Program-made: the position numbers and the translations under genes | The notes under the pieces: model-generated | Database searches by the model: none | The model's input: the letters and a program-made list of their open reading frames with translations, nothing else | Told to the model about the DNA's origin: nothing | Assembly: GCA_902515095.1 (NCBI GenBank) | Contig: CABXTC010000003.1 | Span: forward strand, 62,001-126,000 | DNA from: an uncultured Pelagibacteraceae bacterium | GTDB taxonomy: Bacteria > Pseudomonadota > Alphaproteobacteria > Pelagibacterales > Pelagibacteraceae | Reading direction: 5' to 3' | Length of the DNA stretch: 64,000 nt | Part shown: one piece after another, positions 54,640-64,000 of the stretch | Layout of the letters: each line of letters opens with the position of its first letter | How positions within the stretch are numbered: position 1 is the first letter of the stretch

Positions 54640-56712
54640 TTATTCCGCAGCTTGTTTCATAGAGAGTTTAACTTTACCTCTATCAAAACCGATTACTTTA
54701 ACTTTTACTTCATCACCTTCTTTGACAACGTCTGTGACCTTTGCGACTCTTTTGTCTGCTAGTTCTGAAATATGAACTAGTCCATCTTGTTTCCCTAAGA
54801 AATTTACAAATGCACCAAATTCCATAATTTTCATTACTTTTCCCGAATAAATTTTATTCAATTCAGCTTTTGCAGTAATGTCTTTAATCATTTGCATAGC
54901 GATATTTCTAGACTCTTCATCTGGAGCAGCAACAGTTACCACACCTTCGTCATTCACATCAAGTTTAGCACCCGATTTTTCGACAATCTCTCTTATTGTT
55001 GCGCCACCTTTTCCAATTACAGCAGCAATATCTTTTTTATCAACTGTAATCTGTTCCATTTTTGGAGTGTGTTGTCCAACATCGGCTCTCGACTCACTTA
55101 AAGCTTTGTTCATTTCACCTAAAATATGAATCCTCCCATCTTTAGCTTGGTTTAAAGCCTGCTCCATGATTTCAAATGTAATACCAGTAATTTTGATATC
55201 CATTTGAAGTGAAGTGATTCCATCTTTAGTACCAGCAACCTTAAAGTCCATATCACCTAGATGATCTTCATCACCTAAGATATCTGACAGAACACTAAAA
55301 TCATCACCTTCTTTAATTAAACCCATTGCAATACCCGCTACAGGTTCTTTAATTGGAACACCTGCATCCATCAATGCTAAAGAAGCTCCACAAACAGTAG
55401 CCATTGATGAAGAGCCGTTAGACTCAGTAATCTCAGATACAATTCTAAAGGTATATGGAAATGCTTCTTTTGTAGGTAATGAAGAATTAATTGCTCTCCA
55501 TGCTAATTTTCCATGTCCAATTTCACGTCTCCCAGTTCCTATTCTTCCGGTCTCACCAACTGAAAAAGGGGGGAAATTATAGTGAAGCATAAATCTTTCT
55601 CTATGCTGTCCGTCTAAACTTTCTAATCGTTGTTCATCATCTGATGTACCTAAAGTGGTAACAACAATTGCTTGAGTTTCACCTCTAGTGAATAATGCAG
55701 AGCCATGGGTTCTTGGTAAAACCCCAACTTCACATGAAATAGCCCGTACATCTGATAAACCTCTACCGTCAATTCTATTTTTATTTTTAAGAATATCAGT
55801 TCTTACAATAGATTTTTCTAAACTTTTTAGTTGGCTGTTTACATCAAGATCTGTGTAGTTTTCGTTTTCTTCATAAAGTTTTTTAGCTTTATCTGTAATT
55901 TCTGAAATTTGATTTGATCTATCTTGTTTATCTTTTGTTGCAAAAGCTTTTTTAAGGTCATTTGTAAAAGTTGCTTCAAGTTTTTTCTTTACCTCAGACA
56001 AATCTTTTTTCTCAACAATCCATTCCGGTTTTCTACACTCTTTAGCAAGGTCCTCGATCATCTCGATTACTGGGACAAAGCCCTCGTGTCCAAACTTAAC
56101 TGCATTTAACATTTCCTCTTCGGTTAAACCATTTGCTTCAGACTCAACCATTAAGACAGCATCTTTTGTACCTGCTACAACTAAATCTAAACTTGAATTC
56201 TCTAGCTCGGCTTTTGACGGGTTTAGAATGTACTTTCCATCAACAAAACCTACTCTAGATGCACCTACAGGCCCCATAAAAGGCATTCCCGAAATTGCTA
56301 ATGCCGCTGAAGAAGCGATAATTGCTAAAATGTCTGGTTGGTTTTCTTTATCATATGAAATTACAGTTGGTAATAATTGTACTTCATTTTTAAATTCGTC
56401 AGGAAAAAGAGGTCTGATTGGTCTATCAATTAATCTTGAGATTAATGTTTCGCTTTCAGTTGGTCTTGCTTCCCTTTTAAAATATCCACCAGGTATTTTT
56501 CCACCTGCGTAATATTTTTCTTGGTAGTTTACAGATAATGGGAAATAATCCATGTCTGGATTTATTTTCTTTGCTCCTACTACTGTTGCTAAAATAACTG
56601 TCTCACCAGATGTTGCTATTATTGCTCCGTCTGCCTGTCTTGCCACTTTGCCTGTTTCTAAGCTTATTTTCTTTCCTGCTACTTCAATTTCCTTTTTATA
56701 TACTTTAAACAT
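54640..56712 (-). CDS. pnp: polyribonucleotide nucleotidyltransferase
   Basis: Phosphorolytic 3'-to-5' exoribonuclease. 690 residues: two RNase PH domains with an alpha-helical linker, [15 protein letters not shown] in the second, a KH domain ([12 protein letters not shown] near residue 560) and a C-terminal S1 domain ([15 protein letters not shown]). Length is typical. It ends the nusA-infB-rbfA-rpsO-pnp run. Its 57-base leader after rpsO carries a GAACGAAA repeat. Confidence 0.98.
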   Translation of the reverse strand: MFKVYKKEIEVAGKKISLETGKVARQADGAIIATSGETVILATVVGAKKINPDMDYFPLSVNYQEKYYAGGKIPGGYFKREARPTESETLISRLIDRPIRPLFPDEFKNEVQLLPTVISYDKENQPDILAIIASSAALAISGMPFMGPVGASRVGFVDGKYILNPSKAELENSSLDLVVAGTKDAVLMVESEANGLTEEEMLNAVKFGHEGFVPVIEMIEDLAKECRKPEWIVEKKDLSEVKKKLEATFTNDLKKAFATKDKQDRSNQISEITDKAKKLYEENENYTDLDVNSQLKSLEKSIVRTDILKNKNRIDGRGLSDVRAISCEVGVLPRTHGSALFTRGETQAIVVTTLGTSDDEQRLESLDGQHRERFMLHYNFPPFSVGETGRIGTGRREIGHGKLAWRAINSSLPTKEAFPYTFRIVSEITESNGSSSMATVCGASLALMDAGVPIKEPVAGIAMGLIKEGDDFSVLSDILGDEDHLGDMDFKVAGTKDGITSLQMDIKITGITFEIMEQALNQAKDGRIHILGEMNKALSESRADVGQHTPKMEQITVDKKDIAAVIGKGGATIREIVEKSGAKLDVNDEGVVTVAAPDEESRNIAMQMIKDITAKAELNKIYSGKVMKIMEFGAFVNFLGKQDGLVHISELADKRVAKVTDVVKEGDEVKVKVIGFDRGKVKLSMKQAAE

Positions 56713-56727
56713 TTCATTTCCATTTCG

Positions 56728-56754
56728 TTTCGTTCGTTTCGTTCCATTTCGTTC
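56728..56754 (-). repeat. triple GAACGAAA repeat in the pnp leader
   Basis: On the minus strand three copies of GAACGAAA (56754-56747, 56744-56737, 56735-56728) at 10- and 9-base intervals, flanked by related AAATGGAAATG. It occupies the short rpsO-pnp gap, directly before the pnp start. It could be a protein-binding or RNase-processing site in the mRNA, or slippage-made sequence. Confidence 0.6.
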
Positions 56755-56769
56755 TATCTAACTTGACTT

Positions 56770-57018
56770 CTATTTTCTTAAATTCAATTTTGACAGTACA
56801 TTTTTGTAAGAATCAATTTTATTTTTTTTTAAGTATTCTAACAATTTTTTTCTTCTATTGACTGCTCTCAATAATCCAACAGATGAATGCTTGTCTTTTT
56901 TGAATTGTTTAATATGTGTTGAGAGGTTCTCAATTTTTTCAGTTAACAAAGCAATTTGAATTTCAGAGGATCCTCTGTCTTTATCATGCATTGCCAGTTC
57001 TTGTGATTTTTTATTCAT
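56770..57018 (-). CDS. rpsO: 30S ribosomal protein S15
   Basis: 82-residue, four-helix 30S protein that binds 16S rRNA and S6/S18. DKDRGSSEIQIALLTEKIENLSTH and GLLRAVNRRKKLLEYLKK are the classic segments. A few residues shorter than usual (about 89) at the N-terminus. It starts ten bases after rbfA; truB, which usually lies between them, is missing. Confidence 0.97.
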   Translation of the reverse strand: MNKKSQELAMHDKDRGSSEIQIALLTEKIENLSTHIKQFKKDKHSSVGLLRAVNRRKKLLEYLKKNKIDSYKNVLSKLNLRK

Positions 57019-57028
57019 ACATTTCTTT

Positions 57029-57397
57029 CTATTTATTTGTTTGTTTAATTAAATTTTCTATTTTTTCTGCATACTCAAAAGACTCGTCTTTTCTAAAAAG
57101 TAATTTTGGTAAAAATTTCATAACCACTTTTTGTGATAAAATTTTTCTTATTAAGAATGAGTATTCTTTTAAAACATAAATTGTTTCTTCTGCATCTTTT
57201 CCTCCAAGTGGAAGAACATATGCTTTTGCAATTTTTAAATCTGGACTCATCCTCACCTCAGTAACTGTTATAGTATTTGTCTCTAAATTCGGCACCTTAG
57301 CCTCATTTCGTAAAAAAATCATGCTTAAAGATTGTTTGATCATTTCACCAACTCTTAATTGTCTTTGAGACAATGGTTTTCCAATTTTATCTGCCAT
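57029..57397 (-). CDS. rbfA: ribosome-binding factor A
   Basis: 122 residues with a KH-like fold, needed for late 16S rRNA maturation. QRQLRVGEMIKQSLSMIF and TVTEVRMSPDLKIAKAYVLPLGG are recognisable. It overlaps the infB stop by one base (TAATG) and is followed closely by rpsO. Confidence 0.93.
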   Translation of the reverse strand: MADKIGKPLSQRQLRVGEMIKQSLSMIFLRNEAKVPNLETNTITVTEVRMSPDLKIAKAYVLPLGGKDAEETIYVLKEYSFLIRKILSQKVVMKFLPKLLFRKDESFEYAEKIENLIKQTNK

Positions 57398-59568
57398 TAA
57401 ATTGACCTCTCTGTAGATGTAACACTAAATGCTTCTATAATGTCGTTTTTTTGAAAATCCATATAATCCTTAACCGTTATTCCACATTCTTGTCCAGTAT
57501 TAACCTGTTTTACTTGGTTTTTTTCTCTAAATATTGTCGAAACTTTACCTGTATAGATAATCGTTCCATCTCTAATAATGCGAACATCTGAAGTGTTATT
57601 TATTTCACCATCAGTTATTTTTGAACCAGCAACTTTGCCAGCACCAGATACTTTAAAAATTTCTAAAATTTGCGCCGATCCTATAACTTTTTCTTCAACA
57701 TCTGGCGTTAATAACCCTGACATTCTTTTTTTTATATAATCTAAAACCTCATAAATAATATTGTATGAAGAAATTTTTATATTCTCGTTTTCAGCAAGTT
57801 TTTTTGCTTCTTTGCTAGGCTTTACATTAAATGCTATTAATACCGCATTTGAAGCTTTAGCCAAGGTGACATCTGTTTCTGTCACCATTCCAATATCAGC
57901 TAGAATTATTTTAGCTTTAACTTCTTCATGTTTAATTTGACTGATTGCATTTTTGATCGCTTCAGATGAGCCATGCACATCCGATTTAATTATCATATTC
58001 AACTCTTTGGATAAATTATTGGTAAATGCTGACTCTTGGGTTGCAAAAGTAAGCGGATTTTTATTTTCTTTTTTTTCCTGAGCTCTACTTTCACTCAATG
58101 ATTTTACTTCTTTCTCACTTTCAAATACTATAAAATCATCTCCTGCTTTAGATGCACCATTAATTCCTAAAATTTCTACAGGTGTAGATGGAAAAGCTTC
58201 ATTTATATTTATACCTTTGTCATTTACGATAGCTCTAATTTTTCCCCATTTTAAACCGCTGACAAAGAAATCACCTTTTTTAAGTGTTCCTGTAGTTACT
58301 ACTATATTTACAACCGGACCCTTTCCAGAATCAATTTTTGATTCAAGAACAATGCCGGTAGCTTTTGATTCATAATCTGTTTTTAGATCCAAAATTTCTG
58401 CTTGTAGAATTATCGACTCAACTAATTTATCTAAATTCTTTTTTGTTTTTGTTGAAATTTCTACCATTAATGTTTCTCCGGATAAATCTTCAGCTATTAG
58501 TTCATGTTCTAATAATTGGTTTTTAATTTTCTGTGGGTCTGCCTCAGGTAAATCACATTTATTAATTGCAACTACAATTGGTACATTTGCAGCTCTAGCA
58601 TGCTTAATTGATTCTACTGTTTGCGGTTTTACGCCGTCATCTGCTGCAACCACTAATACAACAACATCTGTTAATTTTGACCCTCTTGCTCTCATTTCGG
58701 TGAAGGCAGCATGGCCAGGTGTATCTATAAATGTTAACTTACTACCTTGGCTTTCAATCTGATATGCTCCAACATGCTGGGTTATTCCACCAAACTCTCC
58801 CGAAACAACATTGGCACTTCTTAAAACATCCAATAATGAAGTCTTACCATGATCTACATGCCCCATAACCGTAACTATTGGAGGTCTATTCTTTAAATTT
58901 TCAGTTCTTGAGGCTTTTATTTTCTGAATTATTTCCTCTGCTTTTTCCTCTCTAATTGGATTATGGCCAAATTCTTTTACTAAAAATTCTGCCGTGTCTG
59001 CTGCCAAAGTTTGGTTGATTGTAACTGTAACACCCATACCAAAAAGATACTTTATTACGTTGCTGGATTGCTCTGCCATTCTATTTGCTAACTCTCTTAC
59101 AGTAATAGCTTCTGGTATATTTATGTCTCTTTTAATTGGTTTTAAGTCATCTTTGCGAAGCTCTTTATTTTGATTTTTATTTTCTTTTTCCCTCGCTCTT
59201 TTAACTGATGCCAAACTTCTCTCTCGTGCCTCAATCTCATCACTTAAAGCTCTTGATACTGTTAACTTTACTTCTCTTTTTTTAGTTCCTAATTTAATTT
59301 TTTTATCCTTTAAACTTCCTTCATCTTTTAGCCTTCTTGTGGCTCTTTGTTCTGCAAGTTTTCTTTTCTCAAAATCACCAACTACTCCTTGTTTTTTTGT
59401 TGGTAAAGTTGGCTTATTTGGTCTAAATGAAGTTCCTTTTTTTACAAACTTATTTTGGGGTTTGCCTGATAAGACTGATTTACCTTTATAAGGGCTTGGT
59501 GTCTCGAATTTCTTTTCTAATTTTTTTGGCTTGCCAGAAATTGTTAATTTTATTTTTTTGTTTTCCAT
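57397..59568 (-). CDS. infB: translation initiation factor IF-2
   Basis: GTPase that brings initiator tRNA to the 30S subunit. 723 residues: a shortened basic N-terminal region, the IF2-N domain (ITVRELANRMAEQSSNVIKYLF), G1 GHVDHGKTSLLDVL near residue 233, G3 DTPGHAAF and G4 NKCDLPEAD, then domains II, III and the tRNA-binding C-terminal domain. Shorter at the N-terminus than enteric IF-2 (890). Eleven bases after nusA. Confidence 0.98.
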   Translation of the reverse strand: MENKKIKLTISGKPKKLEKKFETPSPYKGKSVLSGKPQNKFVKKGTSFRPNKPTLPTKKQGVVGDFEKRKLAEQRATRRLKDEGSLKDKKIKLGTKKREVKLTVSRALSDEIEARERSLASVKRAREKENKNQNKELRKDDLKPIKRDINIPEAITVRELANRMAEQSSNVIKYLFGMGVTVTINQTLAADTAEFLVKEFGHNPIREEKAEEIIQKIKASRTENLKNRPPIVTVMGHVDHGKTSLLDVLRSANVVSGEFGGITQHVGAYQIESQGSKLTFIDTPGHAAFTEMRARGSKLTDVVVLVVAADDGVKPQTVESIKHARAANVPIVVAINKCDLPEADPQKIKNQLLEHELIAEDLSGETLMVEISTKTKKNLDKLVESIILQAEILDLKTDYESKATGIVLESKIDSGKGPVVNIVVTTGTLKKGDFFVSGLKWGKIRAIVNDKGININEAFPSTPVEILGINGASKAGDDFIVFESEKEVKSLSESRAQEKKENKNPLTFATQESAFTNNLSKELNMIIKSDVHGSSEAIKNAISQIKHEEVKAKIILADIGMVTETDVTLAKASNAVLIAFNVKPSKEAKKLAENENIKISSYNIIYEVLDYIKKRMSGLLTPDVEEKVIGSAQILEIFKVSGAGKVAGSKITDGEINNTSDVRIIRDGTIIYTGKVSTIFREKNQVKQVNTGQECGITVKDYMDFQKNDIIEAFSVTSTERSI

Positions 59569-59578
59569 AACTCATCTC

Positions 59579-61132
59579 TCAATCTTTATAAATAATACTT
59601 CTTGCAGACATTATAAGAGCATCTGCTTCTTCTCTCGTTAAAGCGAAATCTTCTAGATAACCTTCTATTTTAACTTTAGAGCCTTTGATAACATCATAGC
59701 CTCCGGTCAGCTCATCAGATGCTAGATCAGCAAAATCCCCTAGCTTTAAGATTTTTTGCTCACCCAATGTTACTAACATTCCTGGAGTTAACCCTTTTAA
59801 ATTTATTAAAGCCTCATCGAGTCCAAGTTCTTTTATTCTTTTTGAAATATCTTCCTGATCTTTCTCATGGAACTCTTTTGCTCTTTCAATAAGTGCTTTT
59901 GCAGTATCTTCTTCAATACCCTCAATTTTTAGTAAATTTTCAACAGAACTATCTTTAATATCATCAATTGTTGAAAATCCCTCTGCAACTAATAGCTGAC
60001 CTAATGTTTCATCTAATTCTAAATTTTTAACAAAATTTTCTGTTTTCTCTCTAAATTCTAGTTGTCTTTTTTCAGAGTCTTCTTTGTCGGTCATAATATT
60101 TATTTCATAATTTAAGAGTTTTGTTGCTAATCTCACATTTTGACCTCTTCTTCCAATCGCCTTACTTAAATTTTCATCAGTCAATATTACGTCTAACTTT
60201 TTTCTTTCCGTATCGACATTTACTCTTAATACATCAGCTGGTGAAAGTGAATTTGATACCAACACAGCTGGATCCTCAGACCAATTTACAATATCAATTT
60301 TTTCTCCCTGAAGTTCATTTACAACAGCTTGGACTCTCGAACCCCTCATACCTACGCATGCACCTACTGGATCAAGAGAGGCTTCAACTGCTTTGACACA
60401 AATTTTCGCTCTACTTCCAGGATCTCTTGAAGATGATTTAATTTCAATCAATCCATCATATATCTCTGGAACTTCTTGAATAAAAAGTTTTTCCATAAAT
60501 TTTGGATGAGCTCTAGATAGAAAAATTTGTTGACCTCTTTGTTCCCGTCTTACATCAAAACAATAAGCTTTAATTCTATCTCCAGCCTTAATGATTTCCC
60601 TAGGTATTAGCTCATTTTTTTGGATGATTGCTTCTGTTCTTCCTAAATCTACAATTACATTTCCAAATTCTAATCTTTTTACAATTCCACTTAAGATGGT
60701 ATCTTTTTTATCAATATAATCATTAAATTGTTTGTCTCGTTCTGCCTCTCTAACGCTTGAATTTATAACTTGTTTTGCTATTTGGGCAGCTATTCTTCCA
60801 AAATCAAAGGTTGGAAGAGGTTGTAAGACCTCATCTCCAATATTTTTTTCTTTGTTTGTTTCGTTTAAATTAATTGCATCTTCTAATTTAATTTCAGTAT
60901 TTGAATTTTCTGGATTTTCTGCAACTACCAACTTTCTAAAAATTTGTATATCTCCATTATCTCGATTTATTGAAACTTTAATTTCGTTATCTTGTCCAAA
61001 TTTAGATTTTGCTGCTTTTGCAATACCTGTTTCCATTGAATTAATAATAAGTTCTTTATCAATAGACTTCTCTAAAGCAACCGCTTCTGCAATTCGTAAT
61101 AATTCAAGTTTATCTGCTCTTTTATTTAACAT
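59579..61132 (-). CDS. nusA: transcription termination/antitermination factor NusA
   Basis: Controls RNA polymerase pausing, termination and antitermination. 517 residues: NusA N-domain, S1 domain (DTILSGIVKRLEFGNVIVDL), two KH domains (VGACVGMRGSRVQAVVNEL; KAIGRRGQNVRLATKL) and two C-terminal acidic helix-hairpin-helix repeats. Preceded by a GGAG Shine-Dalgarno sequence and, 20 bases upstream, by a terminator-like hairpin. rimP, usually upstream, is absent. Confidence 0.97.
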   Translation of the reverse strand: MLNKRADKLELLRIAEAVALEKSIDKELIINSMETGIAKAAKSKFGQDNEIKVSINRDNGDIQIFRKLVVAENPENSNTEIKLEDAINLNETNKEKNIGDEVLQPLPTFDFGRIAAQIAKQVINSSVREAERDKQFNDYIDKKDTILSGIVKRLEFGNVIVDLGRTEAIIQKNELIPREIIKAGDRIKAYCFDVRREQRGQQIFLSRAHPKFMEKLFIQEVPEIYDGLIEIKSSSRDPGSRAKICVKAVEASLDPVGACVGMRGSRVQAVVNELQGEKIDIVNWSEDPAVLVSNSLSPADVLRVNVDTERKKLDVILTDENLSKAIGRRGQNVRLATKLLNYEINIMTDKEDSEKRQLEFREKTENFVKNLELDETLGQLLVAEGFSTIDDIKDSSVENLLKIEGIEEDTAKALIERAKEFHEKDQEDISKRIKELGLDEALINLKGLTPGMLVTLGEQKILKLGDFADLASDELTGGYDVIKGSKVKIEGYLEDFALTREEADALIMSARSIIYKD

Positions 61133-61147
61133 TTTTTAGTCAGCTCC

Positions 61148-61175
61148 AAAAAAAAATGGGCATATGCCCATTTTT
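61148..61175 (-). terminator. terminator-like hairpin between metK and nusA
   Basis: A perfect 24-base palindrome (61152-61175; AAAAATGGGCAT and its complement) is followed on the minus strand by a T-run reaching 61148, the form of an intrinsic terminator. It ends only 15 bases before the nusA start codon, so it lies inside the nusA leader. It may terminate metK transcripts, attenuate nusA, or both. Confidence 0.8.
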
Positions 61176-61197
61176 GTAAGTTCAATAATGTAACTGC

Positions 61198-61225
61198 AAT
61201 ATAATAAAGTTTTTTTTTAATTCAA
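61198..61225 (-). promoter_or_regulatory. predicted promoter of nusA-infB-rbfA-rpsO-pnp
   Basis: On the minus strand TTGAAT (61225-61220), a 16-base spacer and TATATT (61203-61198), in the metK-nusA gap and upstream of the hairpin. A transcript from here would carry the hairpin in its leader. The spacer is one base short of optimal, and the region is AT-rich, so confidence is moderate. Confidence 0.45.
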
Positions 61226-61231
61226 CTCAAA

Positions 61232-62401
61232 CTATTTAGAAAAAATAGCTGTTTTATCAGTTTTTTCCCACGAAAATGAACCATTATCCTCAGGTAATCT
61301 TCCGAAATGTCCATAGGCTGCGGTTTTTTCATAAATTGGTTTATTTAAATTTAACATCTCCCTTATTCCCCTAGGACTAAGGTCAAAATTTTTATTAATT
61401 TTTTCAACAACAAATTTATTTTTTTCTAAATCTTCATCAAATAAATCTACGTAAATAGATAATGGTTTTGAGACACCAATTGCATATGCTAACTGAATTA
61501 AACATTTATCTGCAATTTTTGAACCAACAATATTTTTAGCAATATATCTTGCTGCATACGCTGCTGATCTATCAACTTTGGTTGGATCTTTGCCTGAAAA
61601 AGCTCCTCCACCATGTGGAGCAGCCCCACCATAAGTATCAACTATAATCTTTCTCCCAGTTAGACCACAATCTCCATCTGGACCGCCAATAACAAAATTA
61701 CCTGTGGGATTTACATAAAATTCGTCCTCATTAAAATCTTTTAGAAAATTCTCTGGAATAGACTTTAGCATATAAGGCCTTAATAAATCTTTTACTTGAG
61801 TTTGATTTACATCAGCTGAATGTTGTGAAGATATAACTACTGATTTAACTTTTGAAGGTTTTCCATTAATATACTCAAACGTCACTTGACTCTTTGAATC
61901 TGGTTCAATATTTTTTAATTTTCCTGCTTTTCTATCTTCAGCCATTAATCTTAAAATTTTATGAGAGTAGTGAATTGGTGCTGGCATTAACACCTCTGTT
62001 TCATTGCATGCATAACCAAACATAATACCCTGATCTCCAGCTCCTTCATCTTTGTTGCCAGATGAGTCTACACCCATTGCAATATCTGCGGATTGAGAGT
62101 GTAAATGACTCTCAATTTTTGTAGCTTCTTTCCAAGTAAAACCCTCCTGGTCATATCCAATATCTTTTATGCAACTTCTTACTTTTTCAATTAACTCATC
62201 TTTTTTTATTTCCGGTCCTCTTACCTCGCCCGCTAAAACAACTTTATTTGTTGTTGTTAAAGTTTCACAAGCTACTCTTGAATATGGATCTCCAGAAATA
62301 TAACTGTCGACAACCATATCAGAGATTCTATCAGAAACTTTATCTGGATGGCCCTCAGAAACTGATTCACTGGTGAAAAGAAAGTTTTTTAAATTACTCA
62401 T
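61232..62401 (-). CDS. metK: S-adenosylmethionine synthetase
   Basis: Makes SAM from methionine and ATP. 389 residues in three pseudo-repeats: [18 protein letters not shown] near residue 11, the signature [12 protein letters not shown] near residue 120, and [19 protein letters not shown]. Full length. Its start overlaps the lnt stop by eight bases; a hairpin lies after its stop. No SAM riboswitch is visible, as lnt coding sequence runs into its start. Confidence 0.97.
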   Translation of the reverse strand: MSNLKNFLFTSESVSEGHPDKVSDRISDMVVDSYISGDPYSRVACETLTTTNKVVLAGEVRGPEIKKDELIEKVRSCIKDIGYDQEGFTWKEATKIESHLHSQSADIAMGVDSSGNKDEGAGDQGIMFGYACNETEVLMPAPIHYSHKILRLMAEDRKAGKLKNIEPDSKSQVTFEYINGKPSKVKSVVISSQHSADVNQTQVKDLLRPYMLKSIPENFLKDFNEDEFYVNPTGNFVIGGPDGDCGLTGRKIIVDTYGGAAPHGGGAFSGKDPTKVDRSAAYAARYIAKNIVGSKIADKCLIQLAYAIGVSKPLSIYVDLFDEDLEKNKFVVEKINKNFDLSPRGIREMLNLNKPIYEKTAAYGHFGRLPEDNGSFSWEKTDKTAIFSK

Positions 62402-63938
62402 TTTTAATTCTATTAAATGAAAAAATTAAGAAAATATACAATAAAATTATTAATATAAAAATTTTATTTCCATATTGTGAAAACAGTGTTGATTTAATTT
62501 TTTTTGACTCAGTAAAGTCAACATAGCCAGATTGATTGATACTAATCTTTTTTTCAACTATTCCTAAAGGATTTACAATTGCAGATATTCCATTATTAGA
62601 AGACCTTAAAACATATTTTCCACTTTCTATAGCCCTGTATATACTGTGAATAAAGTGTTGATGAGGACCTATCGATTGACCAAACCAACCATCCTCAGAA
62701 ATATTAATAATAAAATTGAAATTACTATCTTTAAAAATTTTACCTGAATAAATTATCTCATAACAAATAAGCGGCAACACTTTTAGTGAGAAATCTCCTT
62801 GATTGATCTCTATAATTTCTCTTTTTTTACCTTTTGAGTAAGATTGATAATTATTAGTAATTGTTTTAAGACCAAGTTTTTTGAGAATTTTCTCAAGTGG
62901 TAAAAACTCACCAAAAGGAACTAAATTAATTTTGTTATAAGAGTTTATAAGATTTAAGTTATGATCGTAAATTGAAAATGAATTATAATATCTTGTAGCC
63001 TGATTTACATTTAGTTTACTATTAATACCAACAACTAATAAATGATTTTCGTTAAATTTATTCTCGAATAGTTGTTTATATTCTATCAACTCTTTTTGTG
63101 AAACACCTGGGAATATACTCTCTGGCCAAATAAAAATTACTTTTTCATCTTGTGGAGGAGAACTTATGTTGATTAATTCTTCAATACCAGAAACTGGATC
63201 AATATCATTATAAAATCTACTTATACTTATATTTGAATTAACAATTCTTATCTTAAAATCATGTTTAATTATTTTTTTTTCGTTAAATTTTTTAAAATTT
63301 TGAGTTCCAAAAAAATAAAAAGAGACCATAATTATAAAAAAGGTAATCAAAACTCCGAATTCTTTTTTGCCCTTTTTCAGAATTAATAGAGCCGGACTTG
63401 TAAAAAGTGAGATACAGAAAAGATTAAAACTGTATGTTCCGATAATTGATATAATATTTAAAATTTCAAGATGATTGGAAAAACTGTATACAATCAAATT
63501 CCAAGGGAATCCTGATAATATTGATCCTCTTAAGAATTCTATTATTGCAAAAATAACAGAGAAAGAGAAAAAAGAACTCAAATTATTTTTTGGTTTTAAA
63601 ATTGCAAAAAAATACGTGGCCAATGAGTAAAATAAACTTAAAAGTCCTGGTATAAGAATTATTGTTACTGGTATTAGAAACTTAAAGTTGTCATCAAAAG
63701 TAAGTGATATAGAAATCCAGTATAAATTGCTTACAAAATAACCCAATCCAAATAACCAACCATAAAGAAAGAATATTTTCTTATTTTCATTAGTTTTTAA
63801 TTTTTTTACTAAAAAAATATAAAATAAACTTAATGTAAAAAAATTAATTATAACATAATTAAAAGGAGGCAAACTCAAAGATGTGAGGGCTCCTAATAAA
63901 ATTAAGAGCATAGATTCAATATAAAATTTTTTTTTCAA
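62394..63938 (-). CDS. lnt: apolipoprotein N-acyltransferase
   Basis: Adds the third acyl chain to bacterial lipoproteins in the inner membrane. 514 residues: about six membrane segments, then a nitrilase-like domain with the Glu in IWPESIFPG, the Lys in [15 protein letters not shown] and the Cys in [10 protein letters not shown]. The start is a TTG one base after the preceding stop; an ATG nine codons on ([12 protein letters not shown]) is the alternative. It may process the LptM-like and other lipoproteins here. Confidence 0.94.
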   Translation of the reverse strand: MKKKFYIESMLLILLGALTSLSLPPFNYVIINFFTLSLFYIFLVKKLKTNENKKIFFLYGWLFGLGYFVSNLYWISISLTFDDNFKFLIPVTIILIPGLLSLFYSLATYFFAILKPKNNLSSFFSFSVIFAIIEFLRGSILSGFPWNLIVYSFSNHLEILNIISIIGTYSFNLFCISLFTSPALLILKKGKKEFGVLITFFIIMVSFYFFGTQNFKKFNEKKIIKHDFKIRIVNSNISISRFYNDIDPVSGIEELINISSPPQDEKVIFIWPESIFPGVSQKELIEYKQLFENKFNENHLLVVGINSKLNVNQATRYYNSFSIYDHNLNLINSYNKINLVPFGEFLPLEKILKKLGLKTITNNYQSYSKGKKREIIEINQGDFSLKVLPLICYEIIYSGKIFKDSNFNFIINISEDGWFGQSIGPHQHFIHSIYRAIESGKYVLRSSNNGISAIVNPLGIVEKKISINQSGYVDFTESKKIKSTLFSQYGNKIFILIILLYIFLIFSFNRIKNE

Positions 63939-63939
63939 C

Positions 63940-64000
63940 TTAGTCTATTTTTAATTTCACTAATTTATACAAAAGATCTTCCTCTTTTATCATTTTGGAG
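63940..64000 (-). CDS. C-terminal end of an upstream gene (partial)
   Basis: A frame enters from the right edge and stops (TAA) one base before the lnt start. Only 19 residues are visible, ending in LYKLVKLKID, Lys- and Leu-rich. In many alphaproteobacteria the CorC-type transporter-associated gene precedes lnt, which is the likeliest identity by synteny, but the visible sequence does not prove it. Confidence 0.4.
   Translation of the reverse strand, partial: SKMIKEEDLLYKLVKLKID

Noticed and set aside
54640-56712. Several open frames of 60-154 codons on the strand opposite gltB, gltD, pnp, katG, thrS and nusA
   Set aside because: They are in fixed frames opposite conserved genes, lack family matches and reflect the codon bias of the real gene.
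61232-62401. Possible SAM riboswitch for metK
   Set aside because: The lnt coding sequence overlaps the metK start by eight bases, leaving no leader; no riboswitch-like structure was seen.
1-64000. CRISPR arrays, insertion sequences, prophage, toxin-antitoxin or restriction genes
   Set aside because: No regularly spaced repeats, transposase motifs or paired short toxin-antitoxin frames were seen; the HNH gene at 33453 belongs to a housekeeping-like family.

Overview
This window looks like the chromosome of a streamlined, very AT-rich alphaproteobacterium, most likely a member of Pelagibacterales (SAR11). The reasons are: strong A+T bias with Lys/Asn/Ile-rich proteins; genes that abut or overlap by a few bases almost everywhere; no insertion sequences, phage genes or CRISPR; no intergenic gap above 300 bases (the longest, about 274 bases, lies between dnaA and rpsT); and alphaproteobacterial gene orders such as dnaN-dnaA / rpsT / mutM / ubiE-ubiB-coaBC-dut, SUV3-like helicase / fdxA / carD, Irr-like regulator divergent from fabA-fabB-fabI, and lnt-metK-nusA-infB-rbfA-rpsO-pnp. 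The genus is inferred from style and synteny, not from a database search.

Layout. 1-7138 (minus): a translation operon GT4 glycosyltransferase-thrS-infC-rpmI-rplT-pheS-pheT; pheT runs off the left edge. 7181-13864: alpha/beta hydrolase and gltBD (ammonia assimilation). 14048-21389: uppP, an EamA exporter, the pyruvate dehydrogenase genes aceE and aceF (both carrying a lipoyl domain) and a thiolase. 21464-25035: tRNA-Arg followed by a small sugar-modification cassette (glycosyltransferase, DesII-like radical SAM enzyme, Gfo/Idh-type protein, tiny membrane peptide). 25042-29763: PaaI thioesterase, SUV3-like helicase, TerB-like protein, 7Fe ferredoxin, CarD with a lysine-rich tail, and an extremely basic 25-residue peptide. 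29963-38948: acyl-CoA synthetase behind tRNA-Leu, YqaA/DedA, DsbB, Coq7, HNH nuclease, esterase, HIG1-type protein, TlpA-like thioredoxin, argH-lptM-lysA, plsC. 38945-48258: replication start genes dnaA/dnaN, rpsT, mutM, the ubiE-ubiB-coaBC-dut-moeB-SH3 run, and a small cysteine-rich protein. 48409-54598: an oxidative-stress/iron block (DUF2061, 2OG oxygenase, katG, Irr/Fur regulator) and fabA-fabB-fabI. 54640-64000 (minus): lnt-metK and nusA-infB-rbfA-rpsO-pnp.

How it fits together: this is core metabolism and information processing, with regulation reduced to a few visible sites. The best regulatory evidence is a repeated 15-base Fur-family box (TTATAATNATTCTAA) in front of both katG and the irr/fabA divergent promoter. 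Other points of interest are a promoter-leader motif shared by rpmI and rpsT, a terminator-like hairpin just in front of nusA, and a strong promoter with a near-perfect palindrome in front of the 25-residue basic peptide. I found no complete new multi-gene system. The most novel-looking items are the basic peptide gene, the DesII-like sugar cassette beside tRNA-Arg, and the lipoyl-E1 fusion.
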